64,000 nucleotides of DNA from Natronobiforma cellulositropha (GTDB lineage: Archaea; Halobacteriota; Halobacteria; Halobacteriales; Natrialbaceae): assembly GCF_025629245.1 (NCBI RefSeq), contig NZ_JANZXN010000006.1:62001-126000 (forward strand), written 5' to 3'. Position numbers and translations under genes: made by a program. A model generated the notes under the pieces. The model was given only the letters and a program-made list of their open reading frames with translations. It had not been told where the DNA came from and searched no databases. The number at the start of each line of letters is the position of its first letter. Within the stretch, counting starts at the first letter, position 1. Shown piece after piece: positions 16,206-24,143 of this stretch.

Positions 16206-16697
16206 CTAGTCGGCGTCGGCCGGAGCGACCCCGTCTCGAACGCTGACCGCCATCCCCGACTCGAAGTCGGCGATGGCGTCGGCCGACAGCTCCGCCCGGC
16301 CGACGGCGAGCAACTCGCCGCGCTCGTGGGTCACCAGCACCTCGTCGCCGGGTCTGATCTCCGGACCGACCCCGCGGACGAACTTCGCGAAGACGTTCTT
16401 CCCGTCACGGACGAACGGTTCGCTCTCGTCGTCGACGATCACCCGGTAGGCGGGCGACTCGAGCGCTGCAGCGAGCCGTCGCCCGCCCTCGAGTCCCAGC
16501 GTGAACCGCCCGTCGGTGCCGTAGGAGACGAGGCGGCCACCGTCGACGTGTAGCTGCTGAGGGCGACCGGAGGACGTCCGTTTGACCGTCACGGCTTCGT
16601 CGGCTGGGAACAGCGCCATCCCGGCGCCCCGGCCGAACTGGTAGTCGGCGATCGTACGGAGGTCCGGAAGGTCGTCGTCGGTTCGCTCGTCGCTCAT
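16206..16697 (-). CDS. PUA-domain RNA-binding protein
   Basis: This 163-residue protein has an N-terminal region (LRTIADYQFGRGAGMALFPA), a central beta unit (YGTDGRFTLGLEGGRRLAAA), and a C-terminal PUA domain (FVRDGKNVFAKFV followed by EIRPGDEVLVTHERGELLAVG). PUA domains bind tRNA or rRNA. This standalone pattern (pre-PUA plus PUA) occurs in archaeal proteins that are possibly modification or ribosome biogenesis factors. ATG 16697 begins MSDERTDDDLPDLRTI. Upstream, a TATA-like AATATATTT near 16746 serves this gene or its divergent neighbour. Confidence 0.85.
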   Translation of the reverse strand: MSDERTDDDLPDLRTIADYQFGRGAGMALFPADEAVTVKRTSSGRPQQLHVDGGRLVSYGTDGRFTLGLEGGRRLAAALESPAYRVIVDDESEPFVRDGKNVFAKFVRGVGPEIRPGDEVLVTHERGELLAVGRAELSADAIADFESGMAVSVRDGVAPADAD

Positions 16698-16830
16698 ACA
16701 CCCCGTTGTGCTGGCTCGGTCGAAAGCCCTTCGACCGCAGCCGGCCAATATATTTCGGCGCAAAGCATACATATGAGAAGAGTATCTCGAAGGGAGAACG
16801 TTATAACGAATGGTTAGGAAGTGTGGGTAG

Positions 16831-17019
16831 ATGGATGTCACGCAGGTCGGACTCGGTCTCGTGCTCGTCGGCAGTGGTGTGGCGGCGCTCGCGAGTCCGT
16901 CGCTCGTCGACTCGAGTCTGGTCGTTACGGCGCTCGCGCTCGCGACGGTCACGCTGGCTGGCGGCGTGTTGCTGGTCACTGCCGCCCGGGAACGGCAGAA
17001 ACAACGCCAGGGTGGCTAG
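16831..17019 (+). CDS. Small two-helix membrane protein, function unknown
   Basis: The 62-residue product has two hydrophobic helices (VGLGLVLVGSGVAALA and VVTALALATVTLAGGVLLV) and a basic C-terminal tail (AARERQKQRQGG). No motif of known function is visible. It starts MDVTQVG and its stop overlaps the stop of the convergent NYN gene by 4 bases. It is plausible as coding because of its clean amphipathic layout and Lys/Arg tail, though small membrane ORFs are hard to judge. Confidence 0.6.
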   Translation: MDVTQVGLGLVLVGSGVAALASPSLVDSSLVVTALALATVTLAGGVLLVTAARERQKQRQGG

Positions 17020-17513
17020 AGCAGGAACGTCTCGTGACGCTCGCCGAGGTCGTGAAACGAGTCGGCCTCCCTGATCAACTCGTCGGCGGTCGAGGATTCG
17101 AACGCGAGCACCTCGACGCGGACGCCCTCGTGGCGTAAGTGCGAACACAGTCGCGAGAAGTCACCGTCGCCGGTGCAGAGAACCATCGTGTCGATGTGAT
17201 TGGCGAGCGTGATCGCGTCGAGGCTCATCCCGACGTCCCAGTCGGCTTTCTTCGTCCCGTCGGAGAAGCGCTTGATGTCTTTGATCTTCGTCTCGAAGCC
17301 GATGTCGACGAGCGCGTCGAAGAAACTCTCCTCTTCGGGCGAATCCGCACGGATGACGTAGGCGATTGCACGGGTGAGCTGGCGCCCCTGCACGGCGTTC
17401 TCGAGCAGCGCGGAGTAGTCGATGTTTCGGCTGTAGATACTCTGGGCCGTGTGGTAGAGGTTCTGAGCGTCGACGAGTACGGCGACGCGCTGTCCCGGAT
17501 GGATCTCTGTCAT
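17016..17513 (-). CDS. NYN-domain (LabA/DUF88-like) putative ribonuclease
   Basis: This 165-residue protein has the PIN-like NYN fold. The four expected acidic positions appear in VAVLVDAQNLYH (D15), KKADWDVGMSLDA (two Asp) and LCTGDGDFSRL (two Asp). This is the LabA-type pattern of a metal-dependent nuclease on RNA. The HLRHEGVRVEVLAFESSTAD stretch, here trimmed as HLRHEGVRVEVLAFESS, completes the Rossmann-like core. It is convergent with the small membrane gene, and 78 bases away from htpX on the same strand. Its target is unknown. Confidence 0.88.
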   Translation of the reverse strand: MTEIHPGQRVAVLVDAQNLYHTAQSIYSRNIDYSALLENAVQGRQLTRAIAYVIRADSPEEESFFDALVDIGFETKIKDIKRFSDGTKKADWDVGMSLDAITLANHIDTMVLCTGDGDFSRLCSHLRHEGVRVEVLAFESSTADELIREADSFHDLGERHETFLL

Positions 17514-17591
17514 TATTCCTACAGTGTGCGGCCGAGACTCAAAATAGCTTCCTTCACGCGGTTGAAACGTGGCCGTGAGAGAACGTAGCGC

Positions 17592-18419
17592 TCAGCTTCG
17601 GAGTTTCTGAATGCGCTTCTCCGCCGGCGGGTGCGTCCGGAGCAGGCTCTGGAGTAAGCCGCCACTCGAGTTGAAGATACAGAGGGCGGCGACGCTGTCG
17701 TCGACGGTCGATTCGCGCCCCTCCGAGCCCAGAGCGATCTTCTCGAGTGCGCGCGCTAGCGGATCGCCGTTGCCGCCGATGGCCGCTTTCGCGTCGGCGT
17801 CGGCGACGTACTCGCGGTAGCGGCTGATCGCGAGGACGAACAGCATCACCAGGAAGTTCGCGAGCATCGAGGCGACCATGCCGAGGATGATCGACGCCAT
17901 GCTGCGCTCGCCGAGAGCGGTCACGATGAAGTAGGCGGCGTAGCCGACGATCGTCCCGATCGACTGGCCGATCACCATCGTGATCACGTCACGGTTCTTG
18001 ATGTGGGCGAGTTCGTGTGCGATGACGCCCTCGAGTTCGTCGCGCTCGAGGATGGCGAGCAGTTCCGTCGAGACGACGACGACGCCGGCGCCCTTGCGGC
18101 CGGTCGCGAACGCGTTCGGCGTCCCCATCTCCATCACCATGAGTTTCGGCTTCGGGAGGTCCATCCGCTGACAGAGCGTCTCGGTCATGTGGTGGATCTC
18201 CTGGTACTGGCCCGTCTCGGGCATCTCCTCTGCCCCGCGGGTCGCGAGCCACTTGCCGAGTTTGTACTGGAACGCCGGGAGGAGCACGATCCCGACGAGT
18301 AAGATCGGCAGCAGTGGGAAGCCGGTGAGCCCGGAGACGACGACCGCTGCGAGGAGGTAAAACCCCAGCAGGATCGAGCCGACGACGGCCATTCTGAGGT
18401 ACAACTGCTTGTTGTTCAT
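17592..18419 (-). CDS. htpX: Membrane zinc metalloprotease HtpX
   Basis: This 275-residue M48-family protease degrades damaged membrane proteins. Two N-terminal transmembrane helices (about residues 10-50) precede the catalytic domain. The zinc motif HELAH is at residues 135-139, with the downstream glutamate in YREYVADADAKA, and two further hydrophobic segments lie between. The MEMGTPNAFATGR motif is typical for HtpX. The start at 18419 (MNNKQLYLRM) is standard. Upstream of it is the 347-base leader region of the lysine cluster. Confidence 0.94.
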   Translation of the reverse strand: MNNKQLYLRMAVVGSILLGFYLLAAVVVSGLTGFPLLPILLVGIVLLPAFQYKLGKWLATRGAEEMPETGQYQEIHHMTETLCQRMDLPKPKLMVMEMGTPNAFATGRKGAGVVVVSTELLAILERDELEGVIAHELAHIKNRDVITMVIGQSIGTIVGYAAYFIVTALGERSMASIILGMVASMLANFLVMLFVLAISRYREYVADADAKAAIGGNGDPLARALEKIALGSEGRESTVDDSVAALCIFNSSGGLLQSLLRTHPPAEKRIQKLRS

Positions 18420-18766
18420 GCCCGCCGGTAGGGAATCGTGACCTATAAAGCACGCGGGATGTCGTGTGGCGTGTTCACACGCGAATCCGGAACAGTGTCG
18501 GCCGAAGACACAACCGCTAAGTCGCTCGAGGGCCGTCCCCCAGGTATGTGTCCCGTCGCTCTCGAGGTTCGAGCCGTCGACGCGAGCGACGCGACCCCGA
18601 CTTCTACAAAACGGGCCTGAGAGCGCTCGTGGCGGGAGTGACACCCCCGTTTCGGGCGCGACCGCGAATCCGCAATTCACATGGCGTCTGCGAGCGCAGA
18701 CGACCGTAGAACCGATCCGGCCGCGACGCTGGCGGTCGGCGACAGACCCGAGACCTACAGAACACC
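18420..18766. other. Intergenic region upstream of dapA with one hairpin, no gene seen
   Basis: This 347-base region separates divergent htpX and dapA. Open frames in it are low in halophilic bias and have no motif. A perfect 7-base stem with a 4-base loop (CGTCTGC-GAGC-GCAGACG, 18685-18702) lies 65 bases before dapA and is reported separately. Otherwise I find nothing definable in it. Confidence 0.6.
18685..18702. promoter_or_regulatory. Perfect hairpin/inverted repeat before dapA
   Basis: CGTCTGC and GCAGACG pair over 7 bases around a GAGC loop. It ends 64 bases upstream of the dapA ATG. It could be an operator for lysine-pathway control or a leader hairpin. There is no independent evidence for either. 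Confidence 0.35.
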
Positions 18767-19690
18767 ATGACAGCAATCGACTTCACCGGCGTCTTCCCGG
18801 CGATGACCACGCCCTTCGACGCCGACGGCAGCATCGACTTCGACCACCTCAGACGCGACGCCCAGCGCCTAGAGCGCGCGGGCGTCGACGGTCTCGTCCC
18901 CGTCGGCTCGACCGGCGAGTCGGCGACCCTGACCCACGACGAACACGTCGAGGTCGTCGAGACCGTGATCGACGCCGTCTCCGACGTGCCCGTCATCGCG
19001 GGCACCGGGAGCAACAACACCCGCGAGGCGCTCGAACTCTCCGAGCGCGCCGCCGACGCGGGTGCCGACGGCCTGCTCCTGATCTCGCCGTACTACAACA
19101 AGCCCGAACAGCGGGGCTTCCTCGAGCACTACCGGACCATCGCGGACGCGGTATCGATCCCACAGATCGTCTACAACGTCCCCTCGCGGACGGGCCAGAA
19201 CATCGAACCCGACACCGCGGTCGAACTCGCGAGCCACGAGCACATCGCGGGCTACAAGGCCGCCAGTGGCGACCTCGGCCAGATCACCGAAGTGATCGAG
19301 CGCACGCGCGAAGCGGAGTTCGCCGTCCTCTCGGGCGACGACGCGCTCACCCTCCCGATGCTCGCCGTCGGTGCGAGCGGCACGATCAGCGTCACCGCCA
19401 ACATCGAACCCGAACGCACCTGTGCCATGGTCGGCGCGGCACTCGACGGGGACTACGCGCGTGCTCGCACGCTCCACCACGAACTCGGCCCGCTCAACCG
19501 CGTGCTCTTCTCGGAGACCAACCCGATCCCCGTCAAGGAGGCGATGGCGATCCGCACCGGCGCGTCGCCGGACCTGCGCTCGCCGCTCACCCGGCTCTCA
19601 CCCGAGCGGCGCGAAGAACTCGAGACCGTCCTCACGGCCCTCGATCGGACCCCGGCGACTGCGGTCGCCGCGACGGAGGGAGAACGATGA
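18767..19690 (+). CDS. dapA: 4-hydroxy-tetrahydrodipicolinate synthase
   Basis: The 307-residue TIM-barrel aldolase condenses pyruvate with aspartate semialdehyde, the first dedicated step of lysine/diaminopimelate synthesis. Key elements are the pyruvate-binding GSTGES, the SPYYNKPEQRG segment, the catalytic tyrosine in IVYNVPSRTGQN and the Schiff-base lysine in GYKAASGDLGQ. The sequence begins MTAIDFTGVFPAMTTPFD, so the start at 18767 is certain. The stop overlaps the dapB start (ATGA), so the genes are co-translated. Confidence 0.94.
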   Translation: MTAIDFTGVFPAMTTPFDADGSIDFDHLRRDAQRLERAGVDGLVPVGSTGESATLTHDEHVEVVETVIDAVSDVPVIAGTGSNNTREALELSERAADAGADGLLLISPYYNKPEQRGFLEHYRTIADAVSIPQIVYNVPSRTGQNIEPDTAVELASHEHIAGYKAASGDLGQITEVIERTREAEFAVLSGDDALTLPMLAVGASGTISVTANIEPERTCAMVGAALDGDYARARTLHHELGPLNRVLFSETNPIPVKEAMAIRTGASPDLRSPLTRLSPERREELETVLTALDRTPATAVAATEGER

Positions 19691-20451
19691 CGGTCACCCT
19701 CGCGGTCAACGGCGCGGCCGGGCGCATGGGAACGACCGTGATCGAGACCGCCGCAGCGCGCGAGGACTGTGAGGTCGTCGTCGGTTTCGACGTCTCCGAC
19801 GTCGAGTCGGTCGCGGGCGTCCCGGTCGTCGACGCCGCCGAGACCGAGACCGCCCTCGCCGAGTACGAACCCGACGCCGTGATCGACTTTACGGTCCCCG
19901 AGTCGACGGTCGCCCTCGCCCCCGCCTGCGCCGACGCGGGCGTCGCACTCGTCGTCGGCACCACCGGCTTCGACGAGGAAGGGTTCGCGACGCTCGAGGC
20001 CGCGGGCGAGGCGGTCCCGGTGCTCAAAGCCACCAACTTCTCCCGCGGCATCCAGGTCCTCCTGCGGACCGTCCGCGAAGCCGTCGGCGCACTCGAGGGC
20101 TACGACCTCGAACTCCACGAGACCCACCACAACCAGAAGATCGACGCCCCCTCGGGGACGGCGAAGACGATCCTCGAGACCGTCCAGGACGAACGCGACG
20201 TCGAGCCGGTCTACGGCCGGGAGGGCTACGCCCCCCGGAGCGAGGACGAAATCGGCGTCCTCGTCAGTCGCGCCGGTGACGTTCGCGGCGAACACACACT
20301 GGTGCTCGCGGGCAACGACGAGGTGCTCTCACTCGGCCACCGCGCCGAGGACCGGGCGGTGTTCGCCGCCGGGGCGATCGACGCCGCCGTCTGGCTCGCC
20401 GACAGAGATTCCGGGAACTATACCTTCGGGGAGGTCATCGACGCGAACTAA
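19687..20451 (+). CDS. dapB: 4-hydroxy-tetrahydrodipicolinate reductase
   Basis: This 254-residue NAD(P)H-dependent enzyme reduces hydroxy-tetrahydrodipicolinate in the second lysine-pathway step. It has the N-terminal dinucleotide loop VNGAAGRMGTTVIE, VIDFTVPEST and VVGTTGFDEE in the Rossmann part, and the substrate-binding signature ETHHNQKIDAPSGTA, where His and Lys are catalytic. The ATG at 19687 overlaps the dapA stop by 4 bases, and the stop shares one base with the dapD start. Confidence 0.95.
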   Translation: MTVTLAVNGAAGRMGTTVIETAAAREDCEVVVGFDVSDVESVAGVPVVDAAETETALAEYEPDAVIDFTVPESTVALAPACADAGVALVVGTTGFDEEGFATLEAAGEAVPVLKATNFSRGIQVLLRTVREAVGALEGYDLELHETHHNQKIDAPSGTAKTILETVQDERDVEPVYGREGYAPRSEDEIGVLVSRAGDVRGEHTLVLAGNDEVLSLGHRAEDRAVFAAGAIDAAVWLADRDSGNYTFGEVIDAN

Positions 20452-21281
20452 TGAGTCTTCAGACCGACATCGAGGCGCTGTGGGAGCGAAAAGAAGACGG
20501 ACTGACCGCCGCCGACGCGGGCGAGACCGAACTCGAGACGCTCGCAGCGTTCATCGCGGCGCTCGAGGCGGGCGAGGTTCGCGCGGCCGAGAAGCGCGAC
20601 GGCGAGTGGGAGGCCAACGCCTGGGTCAAGCGCGGCATCTTGCTCAACTTCGCGCTCCGGGAGACCGAACCCCGCGAGTACGGCGGCGTCACCTACAACG
20701 ACGTCTTACCGCTCGCGGACACGAGCGCCTACGGCGAGCGGGGCAGTCGAAACACCCCCGACGGCACCGTGGTCCGCCAGGGAGCCCACGTCGGCTCGAA
20801 CTGCATCCTGATGAGTCCCGCGTTCGTCAACATCGGGGCCTACGTCGGCGACGGCACGCTCGTCGACTCCTGTGACACCGTCGGCTCCTGTGCCCAGATC
20901 GGCGAGAACGTCAAACTCGGCGCGAACACCCTGATCGGCGGCGTCCTAGAGCCGGTCGAGAGCGCACCCGTCGTCGTCGAGGACAACGTCTCGCTGGGCG
21001 CTGGCTGTCGCGTCACCTCCGGGTTCGTCGTCGGCGAGAACAGCGTCGTCGGCGAGAACACCCTCCTGACCCCCCGGATACCGGTCTACGACCTCGTCGA
21101 AGAGGACGTGATCTACGGCGAACTCCCCGCCGACCGCCGCGCCTTCACCCGCTTCGTCGAATCCTCCGTCAGCGACCACGACCTCTTCGAGGGCGGCGCG
21201 TACAAACCCGCCGTCGTCGCGACCGGACTCGAGGAGGAGACGCTCGAAGCCACCGAACGCGAAGACGCGCTGCGGGAGTAA
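20451..21281 (+). CDS. dapD: Tetrahydrodipicolinate N-succinyltransferase
   Basis: This 276-residue left-handed beta-helix transferase adds succinate to tetrahydrodipicolinate, so this organism uses the succinylase branch. Hexapeptide repeats run through AHVGSNCILMSPAFVNIGAYVG, DTVGSCAQIGENVKLGAN and EDNVSLGAGCRVTSGF (each quoted in part). The N-terminal domain is helical. The start shares its A with the dapB stop (TAATG). Two strong stem-loops follow the stop codon, so the dapABD transcript probably ends there. Confidence 0.93.
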   Translation: MSLQTDIEALWERKEDGLTAADAGETELETLAAFIAALEAGEVRAAEKRDGEWEANAWVKRGILLNFALRETEPREYGGVTYNDVLPLADTSAYGERGSRNTPDGTVVRQGAHVGSNCILMSPAFVNIGAYVGDGTLVDSCDTVGSCAQIGENVKLGANTLIGGVLEPVESAPVVVEDNVSLGAGCRVTSGFVVGENSVVGENTLLTPRIPVYDLVEEDVIYGELPADRRAFTRFVESSVSDHDLFEGGAYKPAVVATGLEEETLEATEREDALRE

Positions 21282-21296
21282 GCGGCGAGTGAGCAT

Positions 21297-21341
21297 CCGC
21301 GGCGAAGCCGCGGTTCGCGGCCGCGAGGGAACGAGCGGCCG
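21297..21341 (+). terminator. Tandem stem-loops after dapD, likely terminator
   Basis: Sixteen bases after the dapD stop, CCGCGGC and GCCGCGG pair around a GAA loop (21297-21313). A second stem CGGCCGC/GCGGCCG with a 10-base loop follows (21318-21341) and is trailed by ATTTTCC. The combination of two GC-rich hairpins and a T-run is terminator-like, or an mRNA 3-prime stabiliser. Confidence 0.6.
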
Positions 21342-21558
21342 ATTTTCCATCCACGGTTTTACGCGAGTGGGACCATCGGTCCCGAGCGGAAATCCGGGAG
21401 CGTGAGGGCGTGCTGTACGGGTGCTGCACCCGAGATGCGGTGTCTCAGCACCGCTCGCACGACGGACCCTGCTGTCGATCGCTGAGGACAGGTGCCCACT
21501 TTTTAGCCAGTGGTGGGCGAGAGAGTTTTGGTTACCCATCGCATAGTACCGTGTACCC

Positions 21559-21804
21559 ATGACCGAAGTCGCAACGGACGAGCGTGGACGAATTACGATT
21601 CCGAAGGCGGTCCGCGACCGCCTCGGTGAGCGCTACCGGCTCGTCGAGTTACGAGACGAAGTGAAGTTACTCCCCGTTCCGGACGATCCGGTCGCATCGC
21701 TTCGCGACGCCTCGAGTGAAGCGTTCAAACGGGCGACGATGGAGGAACTACAAGAGACCGCACACGAACGAGCGAGAGCGCAGACGAGCGACCGTGTACG
21801 CTGA
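21559..21804 (+). CDS. AbrB/MazE-family antitoxin
   Basis: The 81-residue protein starts with a SpoVT/AbrB swapped-hairpin DNA-binding domain (TEVATDERGRITIPKAVRDR with ERYRLVELRDEVKLLPVPDD, quoted in trimmed form RGRITIPKAVRDR). The rest, SLRDASSEAFKRATMEELQE, is a helical part that probably wraps the toxin. The gene overlaps the PIN gene by 11 bases. Such antitoxins repress their own operon. It lies between dapD and lysA, after the dapD terminator, and has its own upstream region with the sequence GTACCGTGTACCCATG at the start codon. Confidence 0.88.
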   Translation: MTEVATDERGRITIPKAVRDRLGERYRLVELRDEVKLLPVPDDPVASLRDASSEAFKRATMEELQETAHERARAQTSDRVR

Positions 21805-22162
21805 CACTGACTTCTGGGTCGCGCTGCTCAAAGACGACGATTGGCTCGCCGAACGGGCCACGTCGTTACTCGAGGAACACCGCGGGAACCTCGAGGTGTC
21901 GGTGGCGACGTTCATCGAACTCTTCCTCATCGAAGAGCGCTACGACTTCGACCGAGAACAGGCGACGCTCGCGATTTTCGAACTGGCTGACTCGAGCGTC
22001 GAGACCGAGGTCGTCTTCCAGGCATCGGCCTACATCGAGGACGGACTCAACACCTTCGACGCGTTTCACGCGGCACTCGCCGGTGACGCAATTCTCTCGA
22101 GTGACCAGGCGTTCGAGACGATCAGTATCGACCGTGTCCCGCTCGAGCCAGCCGAAGAGTGA
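21794..22162 (+). CDS. PIN-domain toxin (VapC-like ribonuclease)
   Basis: This 122-residue PIN nuclease is paired with the AbrB antitoxin and is expected to cleave tRNA or another RNA when free. The acidic active-site residues appear in YADTDFWVALLKDDDW, VATFIELFLIEERY, TFDAFHAALAGD and ILSSDQAFETI. The GTG at 21794 puts the first aspartate near residue 4, as in the family. The frame upstream is a shadow of the antitoxin gene. It ends 83 bases before lysA. Confidence 0.88.
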   Translation: MYADTDFWVALLKDDDWLAERATSLLEEHRGNLEVSVATFIELFLIEERYDFDREQATLAIFELADSSVETEVVFQASAYIEDGLNTFDAFHAALAGDAILSSDQAFETISIDRVPLEPAEE

Positions 22163-22245
22163 TCGGAAAGGAGTCGGTCTCGAACGCCGGTGACCAGCCC
22201 CACGGAACCAACAGATTCAATCCTCGCAGTTACATCGGACAGAGC

Positions 22246-23481
22246 ATGACTGACTTCGCCGACTCGCCGCCGGTCCGGCGTCTCGCCGACTGGGACGACG
22301 AGCGCCTCGAGTCGCTCGCCGACGAGTACGACACCCCGCTGTACGTGATGGACCTCGACCGCGTCAAAGAGAACTACGCGCGCTTCTCGGCGGCCTTTCC
22401 CGACGCCCACGTGATGTACGCCGCGAAGGCCCACACGGGGAAGGCGGTGCTCGAGGCACTCCTCTCGGCCGGCGCGGACATCGAGTGTGCGGCGTGGGGC
22501 GAACTAAAGCGTTCGATCGAGGCAGGTGCGGACCCGAACACCTTGCAGTACACCGCCGTCAACCCACCCGCCCACGACCTCGACTACGCGGTCGACCTCG
22601 CCGCCGAGGCCCCGGGGCTGACGATCACCATCGGGGCGACCGACACGCTCGAGCGACTGGCCGAGCGCGGCTACGACGGCCGGATCGCCATCCGGATCAA
22701 TCCCGGCATCGGGACGGGCCACCACGAGAAGGTGGCGACCGGTGCGGACGCGAAGTTCGGCATTCCTTACGAGGAGGTGCCCGAGGTGGCCGAGCGCGTC
22801 CGTGAGGAGTTCGACCTCGTCGGTCTCCACGCCCACGCGGGCAGCGGCGTCCTCACCGAGGGTCTCGACGAGCACTGTCGCGCCATCGCCCGCGTCGGCG
22901 AGATGGCCCGCCGGATCGGTGACGACGACCTCGAGTTCGTCGACGTCGGCGGCGGCTACGGCGTCCCCTACCGCGAGGACGAGGAGCCACTCGACCTCGC
23001 GGTGACCGCCCAGAAGGTGCGCGAGGCGGTCGGCCCACTCGAGGCGACGCTGAAACTCGAGCCGGGTCGCTACATCGTCGCGGACGCGGGGCTGATTCTC
23101 TCGCGGGTGAACACCATCAAGGAGGCGCCCGACACCACCGTCGTCGGCATCGACGCGAGTCTCGCGACCCTGATTCGCCCGGCGATGTTCGGCTCGTACC
23201 ACCCGATGCGCAACGTCAGCGCGCCCGAACGCGAGACCCACCCGGTGACCGTCGGCGGTCCCGTCTGTACGAGTGCGGACGTCTTCGCCCACGACCGGCC
23301 GGTCGCGAGACCCGAACGCGGAGACGTGCTGGCGATCGGCAACGCGGGCTCGTACGGCTACGAACTCGCGAGCCAGTTCCACTCCCAGCCCCGCCCCGCG
23401 GAGGTCGGTCTCGAAGACGGCGAGGCGCGCGTGGTTCGCCGACGGGAGACGCTCGCGGACGTCACGCGCGTCGAACAGTAG
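22246..23481 (+). CDS. lysA: Diaminopimelate decarboxylase
   Basis: This 411-residue PLP enzyme with fold type III decarboxylates meso-diaminopimelate to L-lysine. The PLP lysine is in VMYAAKAHTGKAVLEAL. The glycine loop is VDVGGGYGVPY, the phosphate site EPGRYIVADAG, and the second-subunit catalytic Cys is in GPVCTSADVFAHD. The N-terminus MTDFADSPPVRRLADWDD is preferred over an upstream extension that lacks coding bias. It follows the PIN toxin and precedes the GNAT gene, which is in the opposite direction. Confidence 0.94.
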   Translation: MTDFADSPPVRRLADWDDERLESLADEYDTPLYVMDLDRVKENYARFSAAFPDAHVMYAAKAHTGKAVLEALLSAGADIECAAWGELKRSIEAGADPNTLQYTAVNPPAHDLDYAVDLAAEAPGLTITIGATDTLERLAERGYDGRIAIRINPGIGTGHHEKVATGADAKFGIPYEEVPEVAERVREEFDLVGLHAHAGSGVLTEGLDEHCRAIARVGEMARRIGDDDLEFVDVGGGYGVPYREDEEPLDLAVTAQKVREAVGPLEATLKLEPGRYIVADAGLILSRVNTIKEAPDTTVVGIDASLATLIRPAMFGSYHPMRNVSAPERETHPVTVGGPVCTSADVFAHDRPVARPERGDVLAIGNAGSYGYELASQFHSQPRPAEVGLEDGEARVVRRRETLADVTRVEQ

Positions 23482-23513
23482 GAACCGTTCCAGGCGTCAC
23501 GCAGGAGACCCAC

Positions 23514-24038
23514 TCACCCTTCACGCGCGTAGTAGACCGTGTCGATCCCGGGTCCGCGGTCGTCCGGCACCCGGCCGACGCAGGTGAACGCGAGGCGCTC
23601 GAGAATCGCGAGGTGGGCGTGGTTCGTACTCCAGGTTTTCGTCGAGACGAACGGCGTCTCGAGCGTCCGCGGTAGTTCCTCGAGCAGGGAGTGGTAGAGT
23701 CGCGTCGCGACGCCGCAGTTTCGGTGGCTCTCCGCGACGACCAGCACGTCGACGTGCGTCGTCGGCGTGTAGGGCTCGAGCGTCGGGTGGTCGTCACACC
23801 GGTGGAACGAGGCGAAGCCGACGAGCGTGTCGCCGTCGAATGCGGCGACCATCGGCCGCGCGAGACAGGCGTCGAGGTAGTCGGCGATACTGGTCGCGTC
23901 CCCCTCGTCGCCCGAGCGGGCGATGGCTGCGCGCGCGTCGCTCGAGAGCGGTGGGACGAACGAGTTGTCGGCGGCGGTGAGCAGTCGCTCGATGGCTGTG
24001 ACCTCCGTGTCGGGGTCGACGAGGCTGACCGAGACCAT
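23514..24038 (-). CDS. GNAT-family N-acetyltransferase
   Basis: This 174-residue protein begins MVSVSLVDPDTEVTAIERLL. Its GNAT core includes VAAFDGDTLVGFASFHRC, then THVDVLVVAESHRNCGVATR, where RNCGVATR is the acetyl-CoA pyrophosphate loop (R/Q-x-x-G-x-A), and the later LAFTCVGRVPDD. The acceptor substrate is unknown. Its strand is opposite to lysA and dapE, and it occupies the interval where I would expect dapF. ATG 24038 leaves 105 bases to the dapE start. Confidence 0.85.
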   Translation of the reverse strand: MVSVSLVDPDTEVTAIERLLTAADNSFVPPLSSDARAAIARSGDEGDATSIADYLDACLARPMVAAFDGDTLVGFASFHRCDDHPTLEPYTPTTHVDVLVVAESHRNCGVATRLYHSLLEELPRTLETPFVSTKTWSTNHAHLAILERLAFTCVGRVPDDRGPGIDTVYYAREG

Positions 24039-24143
24039 CGGCAGAGGGTACGCACTCGAGAGCGAAAGCCCACGCGGTCGCGCCAGCCGGGGGCGATACG
24101 GGCGTTTATATCGGGGCGGCGGCGAGAGTCGGGTGAGTCGGCC

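Noticed and set aside
16206-16979. Longer N-terminal extension of the PUA gene
   Set aside because: Sequence before 16697 has no conserved character and overlaps the divergent promoter region.
18540-18600. GGTTCGAGCC as a possible tRNA T-loop
   Set aside because: No acceptor stem, D stem or anticodon stem is found around it, so it is not a tRNA.
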